DNA from: Nostoc sp. B(2019)
GTDB taxonomy: Bacteria > Cyanobacteriota > Cyanobacteriia > Cyanobacteriales > Nostocaceae
DNA length: 64,000 nt
Direction of reading: 5' to 3'
NCBI RefSeq assembly: GCF_010091925.1
Contig: NZ_WVID01000019.1
Coordinates: 62,001-126,000, forward strand
The position numbers and the translations under genes are program-made. The notes under the pieces are model-generated. The model did not search any database. It saw only the letters and a list, made by a program, of their open reading frames with translations, and was not told the DNA's origin. Positions 49,464 through 57,695 of this stretch are shown here, piece after piece; the first letter of the stretch is position 1, and the number at the start of each line of letters is the position of its first letter.

Positions 49464-51725
49464 ATGGATACTCTGAGTCTTAAACTTCGAGGCATGAGTT
49501 GTGCCTCTTGCGCTAACAACATCGAAGAAGCGATTCGCTCTGTTCCAGGAGTAAGTGACTGTAACGTTAACTTTGGCGTGGAGCAGGCTACTATCCAGTA
49601 TGATCCCAAACGCACCAATTTGCAAACAATCCAAGCCGCTATAGATGCTGCTGGGTACTCATCTTACTCACTTCAGGAACAAGAAATGATTACTGGAGAA
49701 GATGATGCGGAAAAAACCGCTCGTGAAGCAGAATTACGCACACTTACCCGCAAGCTAGTTGTAGGAGCAATCCTCAGTACTTTAATTGTACTAGGGTCAA
49801 TTTCTGCTATGACAGGGCTAAATCTGCCTTGGATTCGGACATTGTGGCTAGACAATCCTTGGGTACAGTTGGTACTGGCAACCCCTGTCTTGTTCTGGTG
49901 TGGTGCAGACTTCTTCAAAAATGCCTGGAAAGCCTTTAAACGTCATACAGCAACGATGGATACCTTGGTTGCTATCGGTACTGGTGCAGCGTATTTTTAT
50001 TCACTGTTTGCTACAGTTTTCCCAGGATTTTTCACGGCTGCTGGACTGATGCCTGATGTGTACTATGAAGCAGCAGCAGTCATTACCACCTTAATTTTGC
50101 TAGGAAGGCTATTTGAAAATCGTGCTAAGGGCCAAACTTCTGAAGCTATCCGCAAACTCATCGGTTTGCAAGCCAGAGATGCCAGAGTAATCAGAAATGG
50201 GCAAGAAATTGATGTTCCTATCCAGGAAGTCCAGATTGGTGATGTAGTTTTGGTGCGTCCAGGAGAAAAAATTCCTGTTGATGGAGAAGTGATAGAAGGT
50301 GCTTCCAACGTTGATGAAGCGATGGTGACTGGTGAGAGTTTGCCAGTCAAAAAGCAACCGGGGGATGAAGTAATTGGAGCCACAATTAACAAAACAGGTA
50401 GCTTTAAATTCCGAGCAACCCGCGTTGGCAAAGACACTTTTTTATCTCAAATCGTTAAAATGGTGCAACAGGCTCAAGGCTCCAAAGCACCAATTCAGCG
50501 CTTGGCAGATCAAGTAACGGGATGGTTTGTGCCAGCAGTGATAGCCATTGCGATCGCTTCCTTCGTCATTTGGTTTAATGTCATGGGCAACTTGACATTA
50601 GCCTTAATTACTACAGTCGGAGTGCTGATTATCGCTTGTCCCTGTGCTTTGGGTTTAGCTACTCCAACTTCAGTGATGGTGGGAACGGGCAAGGGAGCAG
50701 AAAATGGTATTTTAATTAAAGGTGCAGAAAGTTTAGAACTCGCTCATAGAATCCAGACCATTGTGCTGGATAAAACTGGAACTTTAACACAGGGAAAACC
50801 CACTGTTACTGACTTTGTTACTGTCAACGGCACAGCTAATAGTAACGAGTTAAAACTTTTGCAATTGGCAGCGTCTGTAGAACGAAATTCAGAACATCCA
50901 TTAGCTGAAGCCGTGGTTAGGTATGCCCAATCTCAGCAAGTGGAACTGACAGAGGCTAAACAATTTGAAGCGATCGCTGGGAGTGGTGTCCAAGGCATTG
51001 TTTCAGACCACTTAGTACAAATTGGTACTCAACGTTGGATGGAAGAATTAAATATCGACACCCACAATCTCCAAGAGCGTAAAGCTTCTTTGGAAGCTGC
51101 TGGTAAGACAGCTATTTTAATTGCTGTGGATGGGCAAATTCAAGGTTTGATGGGAATTGCTGATGCACTCAAACCCTCTTCAGTAGCAGTTGTGAGAACG
51201 CTACAAAAGTTAGATTTAGAGGTAGTTATGCTAACGGGAGATAATCGCAAAACGGCAGAAGCGATCGCCAGTGAAGTTGGGATCACACGAGTATTTGCAG
51301 AAGTTAGACCCGACCAAAAAGCGTCTCAAATACAGGCATTGCAAGCAGAGGGGAAAATTGTCGCAATGGTGGGTGATGGCATCAATGATGCGCCAGCACT
51401 GGCTCAAGCCAACGTGGGGATTGCAATTGGTACAGGAACAGATGTGGCGATCGCTGCCAGCGATATCACCCTGATCTCTGGAGACTTGCAAGGTATTGTT
51501 ACCGCAATTCAATTGAGCCGTGCCACTATTCGCAATATCCGCCAAAATCTCTTCTTTGCCTTTATTTACAACGTTGCTGGAATTCCCATTGCTGCTGGAG
51601 TTTTGTTTCCGATCTTTGGTTGGCTACTCAACCCGATTATTGCGGGTGGGGCGATGGCTTTTAGTTCTGTTTCTGTTGTTACGAATGCCTTACGCTTGCG
51701 TAACTTTCACCCCAAAAGTATCTAA
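49464..51725 (+). CDS. copA: Copper-exporting P1B-type ATPase CopA
   Basis: A 753-residue pump with one N-terminal HMA domain (GMSCASC at 9-15), eight membrane segments, TGES in the actuator domain, the CPC ion-site motif (ACPCALG) near 391, DKTGTLTQ near 435, HP in SEHPLAEA and [16 protein letters not shown] with HMA GMxCxxC marks Cu(I) transport. In cyanobacteria it is equivalent to PacS/CtaA-type or dedicated export pumps; plasmid context suggests resistance. The next gene starts 22 bp later, so they form an operon. Confidence 0.92.
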   Translation: MDTLSLKLRGMSCASCANNIEEAIRSVPGVSDCNVNFGVEQATIQYDPKRTNLQTIQAAIDAAGYSSYSLQEQEMITGEDDAEKTAREAELRTLTRKLVVGAILSTLIVLGSISAMTGLNLPWIRTLWLDNPWVQLVLATPVLFWCGADFFKNAWKAFKRHTATMDTLVAIGTGAAYFYSLFATVFPGFFTAAGLMPDVYYEAAAVITTLILLGRLFENRAKGQTSEAIRKLIGLQARDARVIRNGQEIDVPIQEVQIGDVVLVRPGEKIPVDGEVIEGASNVDEAMVTGESLPVKKQPGDEVIGATINKTGSFKFRATRVGKDTFLSQIVKMVQQAQGSKAPIQRLADQVTGWFVPAVIAIAIASFVIWFNVMGNLTLALITTVGVLIIACPCALGLATPTSVMVGTGKGAENGILIKGAESLELAHRIQTIVLDKTGTLTQGKPTVTDFVTVNGTANSNELKLLQLAASVERNSEHPLAEAVVRYAQSQQVELTEAKQFEAIAGSGVQGIVSDHLVQIGTQRWMEELNIDTHNLQERKASLEAAGKTAILIAVDGQIQGLMGIADALKPSSVAVVRTLQKLDLEVVMLTGDNRKTAEAIASEVGITRVFAEVRPDQKASQIQALQAEGKIVAMVGDGINDAPALAQANVGIAIGTGTDVAIAASDITLISGDLQGIVTAIQLSRATIRNIRQNLFFAFIYNVAGIPIAAGVLFPIFGWLLNPIIAGGAMAFSSVSVVTNALRLRNFHPKSI

Positions 51726-51747
51726 TAATTATGGAGGAATTTAGCAA

Positions 51748-52269
51748 ATGTTCAATAAAAGTAAGATTTTGGGGAGCATTGCTGGGCTAGGACTTCTATT
51801 TGGTACAGCATCAAATGTAGCAACAGCACAAATGTCAACCGAAATGCCAAAACATTCATCAGAACAAACCAGTCAATTTCGCCGCATTGAGCAACCACTA
51901 CCATTAAAAGTCGGTGTTACTTTGGGCGGTTTAGGATTAATTGGATTGGAACTGTGGTGGTTTTTATTCAGTAAAAACAAAGCTATCAAAGCTAATCTGG
52001 GTCAAGGGATACAGGAGCTAACTATTAATGTAGACGGAGGCTATGAACCTGATCGTGTCATTGTAAAATCTGGTCAACCTGTACGGCTAAATTTCTTTCG
52101 CCGCGACCCCAGTAGCTGTTTAGAGAAAGTTTTACTACCTGATTTTCATATTGCTCAAGATTTAGCTCTTAACCATGTCACTCCCATTGAATTTACACCT
52201 CCTAAACCAGGTCAATATCAATTTACCTGTGGAATGAACATGTTTCGTGGTGTAGTGGAAGTCCAGTAG
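51748..52269 (+). CDS. Membrane-anchored cupredoxin-like protein
   Basis: A 173-residue protein with GGAGG before the ATG. A signal peptide ends around VATAQ, and a second hydrophobic helix lies at about 53-72. The C-terminal domain is cupredoxin-like: TINVDGGYEPDRVIVKSGQPVRLNFFRRD, a candidate ligand region LPDFHIA, and FTCGMNMFRGVVEV. The Cys, His and Met suit a type-1 or CusF-like copper site. It is in an operon with copA and probably handles exported copper. Confidence 0.82.
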   Translation: MFNKSKILGSIAGLGLLFGTASNVATAQMSTEMPKHSSEQTSQFRRIEQPLPLKVGVTLGGLGLIGLELWWFLFSKNKAIKANLGQGIQELTINVDGGYEPDRVIVKSGQPVRLNFFRRDPSSCLEKVLLPDFHIAQDLALNHVTPIEFTPPKPGQYQFTCGMNMFRGVVEVQ

Positions 52270-52519
52270 TAAGGTAACAATAAACATTTAATAATTCTCT
52301 CTTGGAACATAGGAAATGTTATGCAGTTCTGATTATTCATAGTATCAAAATATCTGCCTTTTTAGAAGCATCAAAACCATTCATAAAACAGATTTAGGTT
52401 TATCATCTGATGTGCCTTTCAGTTGCATAATTAGGGCGGGCGAAACGCCCACCCCGCGATAACTTAGTTTTTTGCAAATTGAAGGTCTTGGAGCTTATTT
52501 ACCTTCTGTTTCAACTATT

Positions 52520-52771
52520 TTAACTCAGGGGCTGGCCTACACCAGCAGCTTGGAGTTGCTCTCGACTGGGTTTACCAGTCACAACCAGTTTTCCATTGAT
52601 TGCGATCGCTGGTACTGCATTTATTCCATACTGCTGGGCTTTCTCCTGTTCTTGTCGCAAGTTATAAACCGATACTTCACAGTCAGGACAAGTCAGTTCT
52701 TGCACCATTTGCACTGTCTCATCACAAAGAGGACAGTCAGCTGTAAAAATCTCAATTTGACGTTTTGTCAT
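52520..52771 (-). CDS. Thioredoxin/glutaredoxin-like small protein
   Basis: An 83-residue protein from MTKRQIE. A thioredoxin-fold start IEIFTADCPLCDETV carries C-x-x-C, there is a second CPDC, and INAVPAIAINGKLVV holds the cis-Pro. Four Cys in 85 residues could also bind metal. Operator 2 lies 30 bp upstream, so it belongs to the MerR regulon. Comparable genes accompany mercury and arsenic systems. Confidence 0.75.
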   Translation of the reverse strand: MTKRQIEIFTADCPLCDETVQMVQELTCPDCEVSVYNLRQEQEKAQQYGINAVPAIAINGKLVVTGKPSREQLQAAGVGQPLS

Positions 52772-52802
52772 GATGTCTACCAAAAATTTTTTCTACTCAT
52801 TC

Positions 52803-52834
52803 ATTCTGAATCCTCTAGCCGGCTATAGAGTCAA
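52803..52834 (-). promoter_or_regulatory. MerR-type operator-promoter 2 (thioredoxin-like gene)
   Basis: On the minus strand TTGACT, 20 bp containing CTATAGCCGGCTAGAG, then CAGAAT. The spacer length is the same as in the three other copies. Confidence 0.8.
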
Positions 52835-53132
52835 CCCCATAGGTAAATATTATTTTCCAAATAACCTCAATCAAAATTATTTGGACATATCATCTCCTCA
52901 AATTTGCAACCCTGGCTCATCAAGTTTTAAGCTAATATTTTTGCCCACAAGTATTGTAACTAAGTAAGAATACATCCGTCAGAATCCAGGAGCCAGAATG
53001 ATTAAAGAATAAGCAGAAATATTTGATAAATCAATTTACTAATTTACTAAATACCTTTAAATTCTGACTTCTGACTCCTGGGTGCTGAATTCTTACGTAA
53101 CTAAACTTTACACAAAATTTTCCAATTATCAC

Positions 53133-53164
53133 TTGACTCTCTAGCCAACTATAGACTTTAAAGT
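53133..53164 (+). promoter_or_regulatory. MerR-type operator-promoter 3 (merR autoregulation)
   Basis: TTGACT, 20-bp spacer with CTCTAGCCAACTATAG, then TAAAGT. It is 28 bp upstream of the regulator start. Confidence 0.78.
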
Positions 53165-53191
53165 TATAACAACACATAGTAGTAAATAACT

Positions 53192-53680
53192 ATGATTGCT
53201 GTCGTGGAACAAGTTTGTTGTGAAGTATCATCCCCAAAAAAGCTGCTGAAAATTGGTGAGCTGGCAAAGCAAACTGATGTGGCAGTGGGAACCATCCGGT
53301 ATTACGAAGGCTTAGGCTTGATAAAACCATTTGAAAGAAGTGAAAGTGGCTACCGTTATTACGACTGCGAGGCAATCAACAGGCTGCAATTCATCAAAAA
53401 AGCCCAATCCTTACAGTTTTCCCTGTCAGAAATTCAACAAGTGCTAGGCATCCGTTCCCAAGGCGACCCTGCTTGTCCACTAGTTCGGGACTTACTCAAA
53501 CAGAAAATTGCTCATCTTGAGGAGCAGATTTATCGCATGAAAGAATTGAAGGATGAGCTAGAGGCATATCAACAACGTTGGTCAAACCGACCTTTGGATA
53601 ATCCCTGTAATAAAGAGCTTTGTAGCTTGATTGAGGAAGTTGCTTGCTCTGATATACCTGTTCACAATTTCCGAGACTAG
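53192..53680 (+). CDS. MerR-family heavy-metal regulator
   Basis: A 162-residue activator. The winged helix starts LKIGELAKQTDVAVGTIRYYEGLGLI and includes SGYRYYD. A dimerisation helix spans about 95-130. Candidate metal ligands are C95 (DPACPL), C139 and C144 (NPCNKELC) and C152. Divalent-metal members have Cys where CueR has Ser at the position near C95, so the effector may not be Cu(I). Four operators with identical geometry lie nearby. Confidence 0.85.
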   Translation: MIAVVEQVCCEVSSPKKLLKIGELAKQTDVAVGTIRYYEGLGLIKPFERSESGYRYYDCEAINRLQFIKKAQSLQFSLSEIQQVLGIRSQGDPACPLVRDLLKQKIAHLEEQIYRMKELKDELEAYQQRWSNRPLDNPCNKELCSLIEEVACSDIPVHNFRD

Positions 53681-53693
53681 TAAATTTATTACT

Positions 53694-53725
53694 TGACTCT
53701 ATACCCGAATAGAGACTTTAGAATG
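53694..53725 (+). promoter_or_regulatory. MerR-type operator-promoter 4 (Met-rich peptide)
   Basis: TTGACT, 20-bp spacer with CTATACCCGAATAGAG, then TAGAAT. It lies 52 bp before the small secreted protein gene. Confidence 0.8.
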
Positions 53726-53777
53726 GCCTTAGTTTCTCGTAAACTACTAACTTAACAGAATAATGGAAAGTAAAAAA

Positions 53778-54092
53778 ATGAACATTAGTACAGGCGTTAA
53801 AACAGTATTGAGCAAAGCCGTAGCTAGTTTTGCATTGCTTACGTTAACCACTACTGCTTCCTTTGCCAACACCCCCAAGGGAACTGTGACCCCGAATCAA
53901 CCCGCCAGGGCTGTAAACGAAGCAAAACTAATTCAAGTGCTGACCAGTCAAAGAACAGCGCCAACGAATCCAACGCCACAGCAGCCAAATCAAACAGGAT
54001 GTAAGTGTTGCCAAGCAATGATGAATAAGATGCCAGGAATGATGAACAATATGCCGGGAATGATGAACAACCAAGACAGTCCATCAAAATAG
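53778..54092 (+). CDS. Small Met-rich exported protein with CKCC motif
   Basis: A 104-residue protein from MNISTG with GGAAAG upstream. The signal peptide ends at ASFANT. The mature part is Pro/Thr/Gln-rich, then CKCCQAMM and the repeats KMPGMM, NMPGMM. Met and Cys clusters suit Cu(I) binding in the periplasm. It has its own MerR operator. No named family was recognised; it may be a copper scavenger. Confidence 0.65.
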   Translation: MNISTGVKTVLSKAVASFALLTLTTTASFANTPKGTVTPNQPARAVNEAKLIQVLTSQRTAPTNPTPQQPNQTGCKCCQAMMNKMPGMMNNMPGMMNNQDSPSK

Positions 54093-54360
54093 AGCTTGAT
54101 AAATCCCTCGGCGAGAAACACATTTGAATTTTAAATGCTAGAAAAAACTAGGAATGTTTAGATAAGTCTCGCCGAGAAAGGCTAGTGAACTCATGGCTAA
54201 GAAAGCCATCTTATGCTTGAACTAAGGAACTTAAGGTAAACCAGGATAACTATCAAACTCGTTCCTTTTATCCAGAAGCTCAAATCACGCTTGCTTTTGC
54301 GTTTCATCATAAGTAAACAGCTTTACTACAGCAGAAAACTTACTCAGGAGAAACACAATT

Positions 54361-55398
54361 ATGAGTCAGCCTGACTCAAAAGACCACAACATGATGAAAT
54401 TGGGAATTGCTATGGTGGCTTGCTGCGCCGTGCTCATAGGAGTTTCCTTCTTTTTGGGCGGAGGCTTGGGGGTCTGGTTCGGTCGTTCTATCCAGCAGCC
54501 TACTAGCAATCAGTCAACTAACCAGCCACTCTCTGCCAACCAATCAACCAATCAGCCTCAACCAAAGGCTGTCAATGTATCCCTAGAGAAAGCGGTCAAT
54601 TGGCAATCAAATAATCACGTTCATGGTTTGACCGTGAATCGAGATAATCCCAACATTATTTATGTTGCAAGTCATAACGGACTCTTGCAGCGTTCTGAAA
54701 CTGGAGAATGGTTTTGGATGGGAAAAGAGCGAGCTGATTATATGGGCTTTACTGCCGATCCAACTGACAGTAACCGCTTTTATTCCAGCGGACATCCACA
54801 CACAGGAGGTAATCTAGGATTCCAGATCAGTGAAAATCAAGGGCAAGATTGGAAACAGATTTCCATGCCTGGAGTAGATTTTCATGCAATAGCGATCGCA
54901 CCCAGTAACCCCAACGTTTTTTATGGATGGCCTGCTTCTGGGGCGCAAGGGCTGCATAGTTCTACTGATGGTGGAAAAACTTGGACTAAACCCCGCATGA
55001 ATGGATTAGGCGATGCTCCGTTTGACCTTGCGGTTGACCCGCGAAACCCTGAGCATTTGTTTGCAACTACCCGTTTGGGGATGTATGAAAGTAGCAACGG
55101 TGGCAATGACTGGACGTTAGTAGCTAATACACAGGAAGCTCCTGTTGCCAGTCTAGCTCTGCAAAAAGAAGATAACAATCTTATAATGTATGGCTATCGC
55201 TTTCTCAAGTCAGCGCCGGGTGTTTATCGCAGCAGTGATGGTGGTAAAACGTGGGAGAAACTTTGGACTGAAACTAATGGTGTAGTCGTAAAATTAGCGA
55301 TCGCCCCTAGTAATCCCCAAATATTTTATACGGTAAATGATAACAATGCTGTCTTTCAATCCCAAGATAGCGGCAAGACATGGAAAGAAGTAAAATAA
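54361..55398 (+). CDS. Membrane-anchored Asp-box beta-propeller (F510_1955-like)
   Basis: A 345-residue protein with one membrane helix at about 14-40 (glycine-rich) and a Gln/Asn/Ser linker. The periplasmic part has five BNR/Asp-box motifs (QDW, STDGGKTW, NNGGNDW-like, SSDGGKTW, SQDSGKTW), as in sortilin/sialidase-type propellers. Related proteins are often found next to metal resistance genes. The role is unknown. AGGAG precedes the start. Confidence 0.75.
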   Translation: MSQPDSKDHNMMKLGIAMVACCAVLIGVSFFLGGGLGVWFGRSIQQPTSNQSTNQPLSANQSTNQPQPKAVNVSLEKAVNWQSNNHVHGLTVNRDNPNIIYVASHNGLLQRSETGEWFWMGKERADYMGFTADPTDSNRFYSSGHPHTGGNLGFQISENQGQDWKQISMPGVDFHAIAIAPSNPNVFYGWPASGAQGLHSSTDGGKTWTKPRMNGLGDAPFDLAVDPRNPEHLFATTRLGMYESSNGGNDWTLVANTQEAPVASLALQKEDNNLIMYGYRFLKSAPGVYRSSDGGKTWEKLWTETNGVVVKLAIAPSNPQIFYTVNDNNAVFQSQDSGKTWKEVK

Positions 55399-55586
55399 AT
55401 TTGAAGGCTATCTACATAGTTATAATAACTTGAAATACTAATCGCTCAAATCTGCAATCAAGGCATTTTGAACGTTAGGATTATTTGTAATTAAAATTAC
55501 AGTTCAGCCATTACCTTAGTTAATCAGTAGAAAGTAATAATGATAGCTTGAGCAAAGCCAGCTGTAGTTCCAGAATTGAGAAAATA

Positions 55587-56252
55587 ATGATGGCGAAGAT
55601 ACATACTGTAGCGTCAAATATAAAAGGTTCTCCAGACTGGTATAAACGCTTATTTGCCTGGATGATGGCTCATGGCAACGCTAAATACGAGGAGGAGATA
55701 GCAGACCGTAAACGAGCTTTGTTTGCCCAACTGCATGGCAACGTTTTAGAAATTGGGCCTGGTACGGGCCCCAACTTGTCTTACTATCCGTCCGACATTC
55801 ATTGGATTGGTATTGAGCCAAACCCTTTCATGCATCCGTATCTACAGCAAGAAGCTGAACGGCTCGGCTTAGAGATTGACCTCCGCAGTGGAGATGCCGA
55901 ACATCTGGAAGTCGAGGATAACAGCATGGATGCTGTTGTAAGTACGCTCGTTTTATGTTCTGTAAATAATCTAGCTGCTGTATTGCAGGAAGTTATACGA
56001 GTACTTAAGCCTGGTGGATGCTTCTTTTTCCTTGAACACGTTGCGGCACCTCAAGGAACAATGTTGCGACGGATACAGCATGGAATAAAACCGCTTTGGA
56101 AAACGCTTGGTGATGGTTGCCATCCTGACCGCGAAACCTGGTTAGCATTGGAGAATGCAGGGTTTGAGCAAGTAGATTATCAACATTTTCGGGCAAACCT
56201 CCCTGCGATCGTCAGCCCTCAAATAATTGGTGTAGCAGTTAAGAAGCTCTAA
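55587..56252 (+). CDS. Class I SAM-dependent methyltransferase
   Basis: About 221 residues from MMAKIH; a TTG at 55548 would add 13. Motif I is VLEIGPGTGPNLSYY, the acidic loop is IGIEPNPFMHPYL, then DAVVSTLVLCSV and VLKPGGCFFFLEHV. This set resembles small-molecule or thiol/lipid methyltransferases (METTL7-like). A detoxification role in the metal island is only inferred. It lies 29 bp before a membrane protein gene. Confidence 0.78.
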   Translation: MMAKIHTVASNIKGSPDWYKRLFAWMMAHGNAKYEEEIADRKRALFAQLHGNVLEIGPGTGPNLSYYPSDIHWIGIEPNPFMHPYLQQEAERLGLEIDLRSGDAEHLEVEDNSMDAVVSTLVLCSVNNLAAVLQEVIRVLKPGGCFFFLEHVAAPQGTMLRRIQHGIKPLWKTLGDGCHPDRETWLALENAGFEQVDYQHFRANLPAIVSPQIIGVAVKKL

Positions 56253-56280
56253 CAGACGTAAGTATAGCCTTAGTTGCAGT

Positions 56281-56775
56281 ATGTCAAATTCCTCAAAAGT
56301 CATTCATCCCCAACACCTGCTTAATTTACCAGAGTTGAATATCGCTATTTTCTCCTTTCTTCTAAATTTCCTTTGGGAGATGCAGCAAATGCCGTTTTTT
56401 CAGGTTTCTTCTGAATTTTCTTGCACAGATAAGGTAATAAATTGCACTGTTGCTACTGTAGGGGATGTTGGAATTTCACTTACCGCTTTTTGGACTGTTG
56501 CAATTATGTCCAAGTCGCGCCAGTGGTTTCGTCAGCTAAATTGGTGGCAGTTAAGTAGCTTTATTTTAGTTGGTGTTGCAATTACGATTATTTTTGAAGC
56601 TTTAGCTACTGGTGTGCTTGATAGATGGGAATATGCTGATGTTATGCCGACGCTTCCATTCTTAGGTACTGGCTTGCTTCCCTTGCTTCAGTGGATACTG
56701 ATACCGCCCATAATTATCTGGTTTGTTCAGAGGCAACTTTTTAATGTTAGGTATAAAGATTCAAGGCAGTCTTAA
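56281..56775 (+). CDS. Four-helix hypothetical membrane protein
   Basis: A 164-residue protein with four predicted membrane helices (about 18-35, 58-78, 93-112, 128-150) and little outside. It lies 28 bp after the methyltransferase gene on the same strand and is probably co-transcribed. No family was recognised. Confidence 0.6.
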   Translation: MSNSSKVIHPQHLLNLPELNIAIFSFLLNFLWEMQQMPFFQVSSEFSCTDKVINCTVATVGDVGISLTAFWTVAIMSKSRQWFRQLNWWQLSSFILVGVAITIIFEALATGVLDRWEYADVMPTLPFLGTGLLPLLQWILIPPIIIWFVQRQLFNVRYKDSRQS

Positions 56776-56894
56776 GCTTTCCAATTATGTAAATGAAGAG
56801 ATCAGTTATTCCTGCTGTCCTGTTAAGGGTAAGCGAATAGCAGAGTGTTAGAGCACGTTTAATTCAATATAGATAAGTATAAACAAGTAAACTC

Positions 56895-57692
56895 TTACAC
56901 CACATTTTTTGGAGCAAGGGTACACGGATACCTCGGATCGCCAGTCTCTATCTGAAGCGTAGCGTGTTCAATGCCAAAATGGTCGTGAAGCTCTTGATTT
57001 ACCTGTACTAAAAAAGCATCGCCTGGATGTCCGGCAGGCATAATTAAGTGAGCAGTGAGTGCAGTCTCGGTAGTACTCATTGCCCATATGTGCAAATCAT
57101 GAACACCAGCCACACCAGGACGCTCGGTCAGATAAGTCTGCACAGCTAAAGGCTCGATTCCCTGTGGTACAGCATCTAATGCTAAATTCACAGAATCTTT
57201 CAACAGTTGCCAGGTTCCAACTACTACTACGACAACGATAATTAAACTCACAACTGGATCAAACCATAACCAGCCAGTAAAAACAATGGCGATGCCAGCT
57301 AATACAACCCCTAACGAAACTCCGGCATCAGCCGCCATGTGCAGAAAGGCTCCTCGAATATTTAAGTCTTGTTGACGACCGGACAAAAACATTAGGGCAG
57401 TAACTGTATTGATGATAATTCCTACTACAGCAACGCCGATGACTGTACCTCCTGATACTGAGTTAGGTTCGCTAAAGCGACGAACTGCTTCCCAAGCTAA
57501 TAGTAGTCCCAATACATCACTCAAATTGTGACCAGCATCGGCAACCAAAGCCAGCGAGTTTGCTCGGTAGCCATAGACTGCTTCAACAATCACAAATCCG
57601 ATATTAAGGGCAGTACCAATTGCGAAAGCGCGGTTGTAGTTGCCCTGTCCGTGTTCGTGTCCCTGATGCTTGTGGCTGCGGTTGTGTACCAT
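56895..57692 (-). CDS. czcD: Cation diffusion facilitator (CzcD/ZitB-like)
   Basis: A 265-residue protein with a His-rich N-terminus (HKHQGHEHGQG), six membrane helices, the DAGHNLSD motif in helix 2 and HMAADAGVSLG in helix 5 (the HxxxD/D sites), and a C-terminal domain with HDLHIWAMS. CDF proteins export Zn, Cd or Co by proton antiport. It starts three bases after the ATPase stop at 57696, so the two genes form a zinc/cadmium efflux operon under the ArsR-type regulator. Confidence 0.9.
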   Translation of the reverse strand: MVHNRSHKHQGHEHGQGNYNRAFAIGTALNIGFVIVEAVYGYRANSLALVADAGHNLSDVLGLLLAWEAVRRFSEPNSVSGGTVIGVAVVGIIINTVTALMFLSGRQQDLNIRGAFLHMAADAGVSLGVVLAGIAIVFTGWLWFDPVVSLIIVVVVVVGTWQLLKDSVNLALDAVPQGIEPLAVQTYLTERPGVAGVHDLHIWAMSTTETALTAHLIMPAGHPGDAFLVQVNQELHDHFGIEHATLQIETGDPRYPCTLAPKNVV

Positions 57693-57695
57693 TGC

